Origin: Sorangium cellulosum
GTDB taxonomy: Bacteria; Myxococcota_A; Polyangia; Polyangiales; Polyangiaceae
DNA: 64,000 bases
Reading direction: 5' to 3'
Assembly (NCBI RefSeq): GCF_004135735.1
Contig: NZ_CP012670.1
Span: 124,001 to 188,000, forward strand
Part shown: positions 28,717 to 37,431 of the stretch, one piece after another
How positions within the stretch are numbered: the first letter of the stretch is position 1
Layout: the number at the start of each line of letters is the position of its first letter
The notes under the pieces: model-generated
Seen by the model: the letters and a program-made list of their open reading frames with translations, nothing else
What the model was told of the DNA's origin: nothing
The model's database searches: none
Position numbers and translations under genes: made by a program

Positions 28717-30468
28717 ATGTCCAGGTCATCACGTCATGAGCCTGCGGGTCCGCGTGGAGGCTCTCGGTGGGCAATTCCGATAGCACTGGTCTTGGCCAGC
28801 GGCTGTACGGGGAATGTGGGCGAGCCTTCTGCCATGGATTCCGGCTCGTCCGGCCCCGGGAGCTCCGGTGCGGGCACGCCCGGTAGCGCGGATCCGGGCG
28901 GCGGCGGCATCAGCGGGGCCGCTTGCCTGGACGGCCGCGTGCACCCCGGGCGAGCGCCGCTGCGGCGGCTGACGCGGTTCGAGTACAACAACACCGTTCG
29001 CGACCTCCTGGGCGACACGAGCCAGCCGGCGTTCTCGCTGCCGAGCGAGGATCTCGGGAACGGCTTCGGCAACGACGCGGACACGCAGTCGGTCTCGAGC
29101 CTGCTGGCCGAGCAGCTCGGCACCGTGGCGGAGGGCGTCGCCCAGCGCGCGACGGCGACCCCGGAGGCGCTGGCGAGGCTCGCCCCGTGCGCGAGCGACG
29201 TGACGGCGGCGAACGAGGAAGCGTGCGCGCGCACGATCATCGAGCGGCTCGCCCCGCGCGCCTACCGCCGGCCCCTCGCCGACGGCGAGGCGGACGAGCT
29301 CCTCGCCCTGTACGCGGCTGGGCGCGCGGACGCGACGTTCGCCGTCGGCGTCGCGACGGTGATCGAGGCGCTGCTCCAGTCGCCGGATTTTCTCTATCGC
29401 GTCGAGTGGGGCACGCCCGACCCCGAGCGCCCCGAGCTCCGCCGGCCGACGGGCGACGAGATGGCGACGCGGCTCTCGTACCTGCTCTGGGGGACGATGC
29501 CCGACGAGGAGCTGCGCGTGGCCGCGCAGGCCGGCGAGCTGTCGACGAAGGAGGGCGTGCGCGCGCACGCCGAGCGCATGCTCGCGGATCCCCGGGCGCG
29601 GCGCGTCATCCGGTTCTTCTTCGACAACCTGCTCCCCATCAGCAACCTCGCGGATCTCGAGCGGGACGCGGAGGCCTTCCCGACCTTCTCGCGCGCGATC
29701 GGCGCGCTGATGCGCGAGGAGACCCAGCGGTTCCTCGAGCACGAGATCTTCGAGGGGACCGGCACCTGGCCGTCCATCCTGACGGCCCCGTACACGTTCG
29801 TGAACGGGCCGCTCGCGGAGTTCTACGGCATCTCCGGCGTGACGGGCGACGCGTTCCAGAAGGTGGAGCTCGACACGACCCAGCGCCTCGGGCTCCTCAC
29901 CCAGGCGGGGGTGATGGCCGGGACGACGCACTCGAACCTGACGAACCCGGTGGTCCGCGGCTCGTTCGTGGTCCAGAAGCTGATGTGCCGCGTGATCCCG
30001 CTCCCCACCGGCGAGATCCTGGAGCAAGTGAAGCCGCCGGAGCCGTACACCGGCGCGACGGCGCGGGAGCGCTACAGCAAGCACAGCCAGGATCCGGTCT
30101 GCGCCGGGTGCCACAAGTACATGGATCCGATCGGGTTCTCGTTCGAGAATTACGATGCGGTCGGCCTGTTCCGCACGACGGAGAACGACGTCACGATCGA
30201 CGCGAGCGGCTCGGTCCCGGGCACGGAGGGTACGGTGAACGGGCCGATCGAGCTGGTGCGGAAGCTCGCGGAGACCGAGGAGGCGCAGCGCTGCTTCGCG
30301 GCGCACTGGGTCGAGTTCGCCTACGGCCTCACCCTGCGCGCCGAGGACACGTGCACCCGGGAGGCTGTCACGGCCGCGTTCGAGGCGTCCGGGTACGACG
30401 TGCAACAGCTCCTGATCGAGCTCACGCAGACGGACGCCTTTCATTACATGGCTTCCGGAGAGGAGTGA
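28717..30468 (+). CDS. DUF1592/DUF1588-type lipoprotein with heme-like CxxCH, copy 2
   Basis: A 583-residue paralogue of the minus-strand gene at 26265. The signal peptide ends VLASGC, followed by a Gly/Ser/Pro linker. Domains in order are APLRRLTRFEYNNTVRDLLG (DUF1587), ERLAPRAYRRPLADGEADEL (DUF1595), RPTGDEMATRLSYLLWGTMP (DUF1592), NLTNPVVRGSFVVQKLMCR and DPVCAGCHKYMDPIGFSFEN (DUF1588, with heme-type CAGCH), and HWVEFAYGLTLRAEDTC (DUF1585). Start is ATG with AGGAG eight nt upstream; a GTG 30 nt earlier is less likely. It is followed after 5 nt by its DUF1552 partner, so the two are co-translated. Confidence 0.9.
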   Translation: MSRSSRHEPAGPRGGSRWAIPIALVLASGCTGNVGEPSAMDSGSSGPGSSGAGTPGSADPGGGGISGAACLDGRVHPGRAPLRRLTRFEYNNTVRDLLGDTSQPAFSLPSEDLGNGFGNDADTQSVSSLLAEQLGTVAEGVAQRATATPEALARLAPCASDVTAANEEACARTIIERLAPRAYRRPLADGEADELLALYAAGRADATFAVGVATVIEALLQSPDFLYRVEWGTPDPERPELRRPTGDEMATRLSYLLWGTMPDEELRVAAQAGELSTKEGVRAHAERMLADPRARRVIRFFFDNLLPISNLADLERDAEAFPTFSRAIGALMREETQRFLEHEIFEGTGTWPSILTAPYTFVNGPLAEFYGISGVTGDAFQKVELDTTQRLGLLTQAGVMAGTTHSNLTNPVVRGSFVVQKLMCRVIPLPTGEILEQVKPPEPYTGATARERYSKHSQDPVCAGCHKYMDPIGFSFENYDAVGLFRTTENDVTIDASGSVPGTEGTVNGPIELVRKLAETEEAQRCFAAHWVEFAYGLTLRAEDTCTREAVTAAFEASGYDVQQLLIELTQTDAFHYMASGEE

Positions 30469-30473
30469 GGGTC

Positions 30474-31853
30474 ATGTCGCAATTCCGCCTGAGCCGACGT
30501 GCCGTGCTGCGAGGGGCCGGCGCCATCGCCATCGCGCTCCCCTGGCTGGAGATCATGGGCACGGAGCGCGCGGCGCACGCGCAGGCCGCCCCCGCCAAGC
30601 GTTTCCTCGCCGTCTACACGCCGGGGGGGACCGTATTGGACCGCTGGCGGCCGACCGGCACCGAGACGAAATTCACCCTGAGCCCCATCCTGGAGCCGCT
30701 CGCGCCGGTGCAGGACCGGCTGCTCGTCGTCGACGGGCTCGACATGAAGAGCGGGCTCGGCGAGCAGCACCAGGCCGGGATCATCGCCTGGCTCACGGGC
30801 ACGCCCCAGGCCGGCGCCGCCGGGCGGGCTTACGGGAGCGGGCCGTCCGTCGATCAGGTGATCGCCGACCGGATCTCGGCCGGTCAGAAGGCGAAGGCGA
30901 GCCTGCAGCTCGCGGTGCGCTGGGCGACGGGGAAATCCCACGGCCTCCTGTCGCCGATGAACGTCGCCAATTTCGAGAGCAGCGCGCCCTACAACCCGAT
31001 CCCGCCGCGCCTCGATCCGGTGGAGATCTTCACCGATCTCTTTGGCACGCTGAACCCCGGCGCCGGCAACGACGCCGCGCTCCGCCTCGCGCGAAAGAAG
31101 TCGATCCTCGACTTCCTCGACCGGCGCTACGCATCGCTGTCGGCGCGGCTCGGCGCCGCCGACCGGCAGAAGATCGACCAGCACCTGACGAAGATCCGCG
31201 AGATCGAGCAGGGCCTCAGCAGCGCGCCGACGGCGGCGGGCGCCTGCCGGGCGCCGACGCTGGTCGACACGTCCGACTACAACCCGCGGACGGGGCTCAA
31301 CTCCGCCGACAACGGCTCGATCAAGGACACCTCGACCGACGCGGCGATCCCCAAGGTGGGCAAGCTCATGATGGACATGCTGGTGATGGCGCTCGCCTGC
31401 GACATCACCGCGGTCGGCACCCTGCAGTGGAGCGACACCGAGGCGAAGCACACCTTCCCCTGGCTGAACCTGAGCGAGCACCACCATTTCTACCAGCACG
31501 ACGGCGGCTTCAAGCCGGCCGAGTGCGAGCGCATCTGCAACTGGTACTCGAAGCAGCACCTCTATCTCTTGCAGGAGATGGAGAAGGTGGACATGGGCGG
31601 CGGTCGCTCGCTGCTCGACGAGAGCGTCGTCTTCTTCGGCTCGGAGCTCTCGGATCCGCCGAGCCACAAGAAGAACAACATGCCGTTTCTGCTGGCCGGC
31701 GGCGGCGGCGGCCTGCGCACCGGACGCTGGGTCCGGTACCAGAACCTCCCGCACAACAACCTCCTCGTCTCGATCTTGAACCTGTTCGGCGACCTCCGGA
31801 CCACGTTCGGCTCCCCGGAGCACTGCACGGGGCCGCTCACGAACCTGACGTAG
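30474..31853 (+). CDS. DUF1552 secreted protein (Tat signal), copy 2
   Basis: A 459-residue protein with a Tat-type signal (LSRRAVLRGAGAIAIALPWL, cleavage near AHAQA). The mature part has FLAVYTPGGTVLDRWRPTG, LLVVDGLDMKSGLGEQHQAG, SLQLAVRWATGKSHGLLSP, and the late motifs LQWSDTEAKHTFPWLNLSEH and VVFFGSELSDPPSHKKNNMP. These match DUF1552, and the layout parallels copy 1 although the sequences have diverged. It is coupled to the preceding DUF1592 gene (5-nt gap, GAGGAGTGAGGG as RBS). Probably exported to the periplasm or cell surface together with it; no activity known. Confidence 0.9.
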   Translation: MSQFRLSRRAVLRGAGAIAIALPWLEIMGTERAAHAQAAPAKRFLAVYTPGGTVLDRWRPTGTETKFTLSPILEPLAPVQDRLLVVDGLDMKSGLGEQHQAGIIAWLTGTPQAGAAGRAYGSGPSVDQVIADRISAGQKAKASLQLAVRWATGKSHGLLSPMNVANFESSAPYNPIPPRLDPVEIFTDLFGTLNPGAGNDAALRLARKKSILDFLDRRYASLSARLGAADRQKIDQHLTKIREIEQGLSSAPTAAGACRAPTLVDTSDYNPRTGLNSADNGSIKDTSTDAAIPKVGKLMMDMLVMALACDITAVGTLQWSDTEAKHTFPWLNLSEHHHFYQHDGGFKPAECERICNWYSKQHLYLLQEMEKVDMGGGRSLLDESVVFFGSELSDPPSHKKNNMPFLLAGGGGGLRTGRWVRYQNLPHNNLLVSILNLFGDLRTTFGSPEHCTGPLTNLT

Positions 31854-32118
31854 CCACCCGACCGAGGAGCGGGCCAGGTTGACCGCAAGCGATGACGAGG
31901 AGGTTGTGGGACGCCTCGGCTCCGGCTCCTCCGCCACGAGCCAGGGACGAGCTTGGGCCTCGTCGCTCGTGCGGAGGAGCGGACGACGCGAAGCGCAGCC
32001 CGAAACGCCTGCGATTTCCGCGGCGTATCATCAAGCGGAAGGCGTCCTGCCGTATCGCTGTACCCCGCTGAGCGTCAACTGGGCGTCGGTTCGACGCGAG
32101 CGGCGAGGGAGGTCGCCA

Positions 32119-33219
32119 TCACTCCCAGCCGGACATGCCGTCGGTGTCGCGCAGGATGGCGTGGACGGCGTGCACCTCACCGCCGGACATCTTGATCATA
32201 TGCATGTCCAGATGCCCGTCCGTCATGAAGTCGAAGATGGTGAAACCGACGGCGATGCCGCGCACCTCGTCGGCCAGGATGACGCGCGGGATGAAGGTGC
32301 CGCCGGACCCAGGAGCGCCGGCGCTGCAGGATGCCCCGGTGCTGCAAGAGAAGTTGCCGCCCCCGTTCTCCAGGCGCCTGCAGGCCCCCGTGACGTCGCA
32401 GACGCCGGAGGGGAACGCGCGGAAGTACTTGTCGATCCAGCCCGTCAGCTCTTCCCGGGTGGCCCGCTCGGCCTCCGGGACCTCGTCGTGCCAGCCGATG
32501 TCGTCCGAGATGGCGATGATCGCGGCGGGATCCGACGCGACCGCGAAGGATGCCGTGTAGTCGCCCGGGCGCACGACGATCGTCTCGATCTCCGTCATCT
32601 CCGAGCCCTCCACCTTGATGCGGAGGGCAATGGGAAGATCCCTCCCGCCTTCTGGAACCACCGCCTGAGCGGCGGCGCTGCACGCCTCGGTATCCAGGGC
32701 ACGCTGCGAATGCTTCACCTCGCCAGCGTTCTTCCAGAAGTCCGTCGCACCGATCTCGGCCTGTACGGCGTTCTCGGTGAACTTCACGCCTCCGGCCAGG
32801 GGCAGGCTGGAAGGATCCCCGGCGGCGAGGGCGGCGAAGTAGTCGTCCAGGAGGCCATCCAGGAGCTCGCGCGTGCACGCGCCACCCGGAGCGCCGCCCG
32901 ACCCCGACGCTCCGCCGGTGGCCGCTCCGGGGCCATCGCCGCCGCCGGAGGTGCTGCCGGTCGGCCCCGCCCCGCCGGTCGACCCCGCCCCGCCGGTCGG
33001 CGTCGCGCCGCCGCCGGCGCCGCCCGATGAGGCGCTGCCGGTCTCTTGCGGCGCGCCGCCGGCGCCTCCCGTGGGGCTCTGGCCGCCCGAGCCCACCGCG
33101 GCGCCCGAGGCGCCACCCCCTCCGGTGCCGCCCGTGGCGTCACCGTCCTGGCCAGGGCCGCAAGCGCCCAGCATCAGCGCCAGGGCGACCCCGAGACAGC
33201 GGAACGAGTTCTGATTCAC
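32119..33219 (-). CDS. lipoprotein with Gly-rich linker and NTF2-like/DUF8021-like domain
   Basis: A 366-residue protein. The signal (MNQNSFRCLGVALALMLGAC) ends in a good lipobox, and residues 21-115 are a Gly/Ala/Ser/Thr linker (TGGAGSTGGAGPTGS type). The folded domain begins ELLDGLLDDYFAALAAGDPS, then GGVKFTENAVQAEIGATDFW, RIKVEGSEMTEIETIVVRPG, VCDVTGACRRLENG and GHLDMHMIKMSGGEVHAVHA. The opening helix followed by TEN and the closing strand are typical of SnoaL/NTF2-like folds and recall DUF8021. Function unknown. It is on the same strand as the CE15-like gene upstream (19 bp apart), so probably co-transcribed with it. Confidence 0.75.
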   Translation of the reverse strand: MNQNSFRCLGVALALMLGACGPGQDGDATGGTGGGGASGAAVGSGGQSPTGGAGGAPQETGSASSGGAGGGATPTGGAGSTGGAGPTGSTSGGGDGPGAATGGASGSGGAPGGACTRELLDGLLDDYFAALAAGDPSSLPLAGGVKFTENAVQAEIGATDFWKNAGEVKHSQRALDTEACSAAAQAVVPEGGRDLPIALRIKVEGSEMTEIETIVVRPGDYTASFAVASDPAAIIAISDDIGWHDEVPEAERATREELTGWIDKYFRAFPSGVCDVTGACRRLENGGGNFSCSTGASCSAGAPGSGGTFIPRVILADEVRGIAVGFTIFDFMTDGHLDMHMIKMSGGEVHAVHAILRDTDGMSGWE

Positions 33220-33238
33220 GCGCTACCTCCGCTCTGGA

Positions 33239-34774
33239 TCAAAGCTCGCCGCTGAGCGTCGGCGGTGTCCAGTCGATGTGGTCCAGGTGGTCGGGCCGGT
33301 TGGGCAGGTCCGTGGCGAAATTGCCCGTCTCCGCAGCGTCGTTGCCCTTCAGGAACTTGTCGATCATGGCGTTGAGGGACGCCGTGTACTGCGAGCGCCA
33401 GCTGCAGTGGCTCCCGCCTGCGCCCGTGTAGGCCATGTGGTCTCCGACGCCGAGCGCCTCGAAGATCATCTTGCCGACGTTGGCGGTGACCCACGCCGAG
33501 TTCCGATCGAGCCCGTTGTACATGGTGCTCGGGTTGTCCACGACGTAGAGGCCGCGTGGCGCGATGAGGCCCATCATCTCGTGCATGTCGACGGGCAGCT
33601 TGTTCGTGTTGTCGGCCCCGGCGTTGTTGCCCGTGGTGAACTGACCGAGCGCCACCTCCGAGAGCCAGCGGACGTAGCTGATGCCATGATAGGGCCACTC
33701 GGAGCCGCTGTAGCTATCGAGCACCTCGACGAGGCGCAGGCCAATCGTGCCCCCGAGACCCGACTCCACCGGGATGGTCAAGGCGATGCGGTTGTCGAGC
33801 GCGCCGGCGACGAAGGCGCCCTTGCCCCAGCGTGAGCAGCCCGTCACACCCACCCGGTACGGATTGATGACGTCGGGGTTCTGCTCCAGGACGTCGAGGA
33901 CGCGGCTGATCTGCCACGCCTGTGCCGTGAGGTAACCCGCGGGATGGTCCGAACCGTACACGTCGTAGAACGGCCCTCTCTTCGCGCCGCTGCCGCCCGT
34001 CGACTCGATCGCGCTGAAGGTGATCGTCGCGACGCCGCTCGGAACTGGCATGCCGCTCAGGCCGCCGTAGCCGATGATGGCCGGGGCGGGCGCCGTCGCG
34101 CCGTTCATGTTCACGGTCACGTTGAACGAGGTGCTGCCGCCACCATCGTTGACCTCGACCGTGATCCTGCTGGTGCTCACGGTACCGGACACCGATCCCT
34201 TTGCCGGGACCGGCTTGTCGCCGTAGATGAACTCGTAGGCTTGCTGGAGGATCTCTTCGCGCCGGCAGGCCCACTCGCTCTTGTCGGTGATGCGGGTGCC
34301 GTCCATCTTCTTGAAGGGGTCCGGTAGCTTCGAGTTCGCCGTGAGCGAACCGACGCTCGGCATCGAGCCGACGGTGCACCCGGCTCCAGGGTTCTCCACC
34401 TCGCCCCACTTGGGGCTCACGGCGTTGCCGCCGCCGCTGCCATCGGCGCCACCGGTCCCCGGCGCCCCGCCCGTTCCGGCCGGGTCCCCACCACTGGTGC
34501 TGGCGCCGCCGGTCCCGCTCGGGGCGCCGCCGGTCCCGCTCGGGGCGCCGCCGGTCCCGCTCGGGGCACCGCTCGAAGAGGACGCTCCACCCGTGCCCGT
34601 CGGCCCCCCTCCGGAGCTGCTGACGCTGCCGCCGCCGCCCCCCGTGCCGGCTGCAAGGCTTCCTCCTGAACCGTCAGGATCCGAGCCATCCTCGGAAACG
34701 CAGGCAGCGAGCGCCCAGGGCAGCGCTGCGAACAAGGCCAAAGAGATCGTGAGACGTGCAGTGCGTCGGCGCAT
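33239..34774 (-). CDS. CE15-like glucuronoyl esterase lipoprotein
   Basis: A 511-residue surface enzyme. The signal peptide ends LAAC, followed by a ~120-residue Gly/Ser/Thr linker containing three 7-residue repeats GAPSGTG. The catalytic domain has VGVTGCSRWGKGAFVAGALD, the G-C-S-R-x-G-K nucleophile motif that defines CE15 glucuronoyl esterases. PVESGLGG follows, and GGSHCSWRSQY carries the catalytic His. Such enzymes cleave ester bonds between glucuronoxylan and lignin, which would fit a plant-debris-degrading soil myxobacterium. The ATG at 34774 gives a proper signal; upstream sequence is intergenic. It is the first gene of a probable pair with 32119. Confidence 0.87.
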   Translation of the reverse strand: MRRRTARLTISLALFAALPWALAACVSEDGSDPDGSGGSLAAGTGGGGGSVSSSGGGPTGTGGASSSSGAPSGTGGAPSGTGGAPSGTGGASTSGGDPAGTGGAPGTGGADGSGGGNAVSPKWGEVENPGAGCTVGSMPSVGSLTANSKLPDPFKKMDGTRITDKSEWACRREEILQQAYEFIYGDKPVPAKGSVSGTVSTSRITVEVNDGGGSTSFNVTVNMNGATAPAPAIIGYGGLSGMPVPSGVATITFSAIESTGGSGAKRGPFYDVYGSDHPAGYLTAQAWQISRVLDVLEQNPDVINPYRVGVTGCSRWGKGAFVAGALDNRIALTIPVESGLGGTIGLRLVEVLDSYSGSEWPYHGISYVRWLSEVALGQFTTGNNAGADNTNKLPVDMHEMMGLIAPRGLYVVDNPSTMYNGLDRNSAWVTANVGKMIFEALGVGDHMAYTGAGGSHCSWRSQYTASLNAMIDKFLKGNDAAETGNFATDLPNRPDHLDHIDWTPPTLSGEL

Positions 34775-35558
34775 GTCGAGCGCTCCTCGTGAGGGGGTCG
34801 TGAAGCAGGCTCCCGCCGGGGTCGGGCGATGGGATGGCGGACGAGGGCCCGACCCGCGAGTGCCTTCAAGGTTATTCCCCACTTTGCCGGTCGTCTTCAA
34901 GTCATTTCGTGCTATTTCGCGGCGTCCGCGCGCTTCCTGTACCGCTTAATTAGACTTTTGGGCTCTTGCGAAATCTCGACTCTCGCGGCAGGCGCCGGGC
35001 TCAGCCGGTGCGCTGCTTCGACGGCCAGCCGCCCAGTCGGGCCGAGAGGCGAACCGCCATGACGCCAAGGGCGCCAAGAGACCAGGGAAGTAGAAGGGGA
35101 AAATGGAGGGACAACCCTTCCCCTCTCTTCTCGGCGTCGTTGGCGCCATGGCGGTTCTTCTGCTGATCCGGGGCAACTTCCCGCAGCAGTGTTCTCTGCC
35201 TTCCACGCGAAGGTGTTGAGGCGCACGATCGAGCTCTCGCAGACGTTCGGCGAGTCGCCGATAAAAGATGTCTTCGTCTGCCCACACCGTGGTGAGTGGC
35301 CCGCCGACATAGGGCGCAGCGATCTCTTCTGTGAGGGGGAGAAAGAAGTCCAAACGTTTCGGAGGCGTCAAGCCTCACCTTCGGGATCTGCCCTGGGTTG
35401 ACAGAACATCCTTCTATGCCTTCCAAGGGGGGGATCCGTCGTCAGGTCCCCCGAAACCGCCGGGAGCCCGCCGGATCGCACCGGCTCGTCACCGCATCTT
35501 CGTCCTTGGGCGACGCGGTACCAGGACGCTGGGACCTCGCGCACGCCGCTGCCGAGCG
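34775..35558. other. 784-bp intergenic region with dispersed repeat
   Basis: Holds the 77-bp dispersed repeat at 35036-35112 and an inverted partial copy at 35113-35160. A minus-strand frame from 35371 downward (MTPPKRLDFFLPLTEEIAAP and on to about 35185) has lower GC3 than neighbouring genes and then runs into the repeat; it may be a gene remnant. The first ~150 bp contain an A/T-richer patch (TACCGCTTAATTAGACTTTT near 34940) that may be the CE15 promoter region or a foreign junction. Confidence 0.45.
35036..35112 (+). repeat. 77-bp dispersed repeat, copy A
   Basis: Matches 41504-41580 in inverted orientation with two differences in 77 bp. The core reads GCGAACCGCCATGACGCCAA. An imperfect third copy in opposite orientation follows directly at 35113-35160 (CTCGGCGTCGTTGGCGCCAT), so the site is also a large imperfect palindrome. 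Both full copies are intergenic. The word AACCGCCATGACGCCAAG suggests a genome-wide repeat family rather than a gene duplicate. Confidence 0.85.
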
Positions 35559-35951
35559 TCAGGGGGCGCCGCCGCCCGTGCCCGGCGGGGCGTCGTCGCC
35601 GCTGCAGTCCTGATCGATGCCGTCTCCCGACGCGTCCGCCGCGCCGGGGTGGACGTTCGGATCGTCGTCGTCGCAGTCCTCCTCGGGCCCGAAGCCCTCG
35701 CAGGTCGCCTGGTAGCCGTCGCCGTCGCGGTCGGTGGCGGGCGCGTCGCAAGGGGGGGCGCCGTAGCAAGCCATCAGCGTGACGGCCATCAGGCCGCCCG
35801 AGGCCGTCGCGAGCAGCCGGCTCGCGACCCCGTGGCGCGCCTGCGCGCAGGGGACGCGCTCGGCCGCGGCCGCCTCGCCGCAATGCGGGCAGGCGGAAGC
35901 GCCGGGAGGAAGGAAACCATCGCAGCAAGGACAGGCGCCGAGGGTCAGCAT
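35559..35951 (-). CDS. zinc-ribbon protein with MopE-like acidic motif
   Basis: A 130-residue protein. Residues 1-26 form a four-Cys zinc ribbon (CPCC, then CPHC). A hydrophobic segment follows at about 40-60 (LLATASGGLMAVTLMAC), then an exported-looking acidic region DRDGDGYQATCEGFGPEEDC with DDDDPNVHP and GDGIDQDC, the pattern of MopE/metal-binding modules that coordinate Ca. The end is Gly/Pro-rich. It is divergent from the radical SAM gene at 36176 (224 bp between starts). It would span the membrane with the ribbon inside and the acidic motif outside. No Trp is present, so MopE-style kynurenine copper binding is excluded. Confidence 0.65.
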   Translation of the reverse strand: MLTLGACPCCDGFLPPGASACPHCGEAAAAERVPCAQARHGVASRLLATASGGLMAVTLMACYGAPPCDAPATDRDGDGYQATCEGFGPEEDCDDDDPNVHPGAADASGDGIDQDCSGDDAPPGTGGGAP

Positions 35952-36175
35952 GGGGATCTCCGCGGTGGTGGCACCTGGCCGAGCCGTTCGCACGTCGGCG
36001 AGGGCCGAGCCAGAGAGGTCGGAGCCTCACATCATACCGCAGAGCGCTTTGGCACCGCACACGGAAAATGGAGGGGAGTGGCGCGGCGGCCCGGCATGCG
36101 GAGATCGCGGTCCCCACGGGTTGAATCGGCGCCGGAGAGCGGGCGTCGGCGGCGGACTTCGCGGTAGGCTGAGGC

Positions 36176-37417
36176 ATGGCGCTGCGCCGTCTCGATGTCG
36201 CCCCAGGTGAGGTCTTCCCGGCGTACGTGGTCTGGGAGCTGACGCTGCGCTGCGATCAGCCGTGCAGGCACTGCGGATCCCGGGCAGGGGCCGCGCGGCC
36301 GTCGGAGCTCGGCACCGGGGAGGCGCTCGGCGTGGTGCAGCAGCTCGCGGCGATGGGCGCGCGCGAGGTGGTGCTCATCGGCGGCGAGGCCTACTTGCAC
36401 GAAGGCTTCCTGGAGATCATCGCGGCGCTCGAGGCCGCGGGGGTGCGGCCGACCATGACCACCGGGGGGCGGGGGATCACCGCGGAGCTCTCGGCGCAGA
36501 TGAAGGGGGCCGGGCTGCACAGCGCCTCGGTCAGCGTCGACGGGCTGGAGCGCGCCCACGACCTGATCCGCAAGGCGCCGGGCAGCCACCGGAGCGCGAT
36601 GGCGGCGCTCGGGCACCTCCGGGGCGCGGGGCTGCTCACCGCGGCCAACACCAACATCAACCGGGTGAACCAGGGCGATCTGGAGGCGCTCTACGATCGG
36701 CTCCGGGAGCAGGGGATCACGGCGTGGCAGGTGCAGATCACCTCGGCGCTCGGCCGCGCGGCCGACCGGCCGGGGATGCTGCTCCAGCCCTACGACCTGC
36801 TCGACGTGCTCCCGCGCATCGCCGCGCTGAAGCGGCGCGCCTTCCGCGACGGGATCACGTTGATGCCCGGCAACAACCTGGGCTACTTCGGCCCGGAGGA
36901 GGCGCTCCTGCGCTCGCTGCGCGAGGGCGGCCGGGACCACTTCCGCGGCTGTCAGGCCGGGAAGCTGGTGCTGGGGATCGAGTCCGACGGCGCGGTGAAG
37001 GGCTGCCCGTCGCTGCAGAGCGACGCTTACGTGGGCGGCAACCTGCGCGGGCGCGCGCTCCAGGAGATCTGGGACGAGGCGCCGCGGCTCGCGTTCGCGC
37101 GGGCGCGCACGGTCGACGATCTCTGGGGCTTCTGCCGGAGCTGCGCGTTCGCGGAGGTGTGCATGGGTGGGTGCAGCTTCACGGCGCACGCGCTGTTCGG
37201 GCGACCGGGAAACAACCCGTATTGCCACTTCCGGGCGCGCACGCTGGCCGCGCAGGGCAAGCGCGAGCGCCTCGTGCCCGCGGAGCCGGCCGAGGGGAGG
37301 CCGTTCGACAACGGGCTGTTCGAGCTCGTGCTGGAGGATCTCGACGGGCCCGATCCCGGGCTCGATGCCCCGGAGCGGCTGGTCCAGCTCACGCGCAGGC
37401 CGCGGCCACGCGCCTGA
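36176..37417 (+). CDS. radical SAM/SPASM enzyme, peptide-maturase-like
   Basis: A 413-residue enzyme. WELTLRCDQPCRHCGSRAG near residue 20 has the CxxxCxxC motif that binds the SAM-cleaving 4Fe-4S cluster, and VVLIGGEAYLHEGFLEII the GGE motif. ASVSVDGLERAHDLIR is another barrel strand. The C-terminal SPASM domain has GCQAGKLVLGIESDGAVKGC and FCRSCAFAEVCMGGCSF with NPYCHFRA, cysteines for auxiliary clusters. SPASM enzymes usually modify peptides or proteins, for example in RiPP maturation. No classical precursor gene lies beside it; the divergent zinc-ribbon/MopE-like protein is the only close candidate partner. Confidence 0.9.
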   Translation: MALRRLDVAPGEVFPAYVVWELTLRCDQPCRHCGSRAGAARPSELGTGEALGVVQQLAAMGAREVVLIGGEAYLHEGFLEIIAALEAAGVRPTMTTGGRGITAELSAQMKGAGLHSASVSVDGLERAHDLIRKAPGSHRSAMAALGHLRGAGLLTAANTNINRVNQGDLEALYDRLREQGITAWQVQITSALGRAADRPGMLLQPYDLLDVLPRIAALKRRAFRDGITLMPGNNLGYFGPEEALLRSLREGGRDHFRGCQAGKLVLGIESDGAVKGCPSLQSDAYVGGNLRGRALQEIWDEAPRLAFARARTVDDLWGFCRSCAFAEVCMGGCSFTAHALFGRPGNNPYCHFRARTLAAQGKRERLVPAEPAEGRPFDNGLFELVLEDLDGPDPGLDAPERLVQLTRRPRPRA

Positions 37418-37431
37418 ACCGGTTTGGCTTC

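Noticed and set aside
35559..35951. MopE-type copper protein with kynurenine
   Set aside because: The protein has no Trp, so the kynurenine ligand cannot form; only the Asp-rich metal-binding pattern remains.
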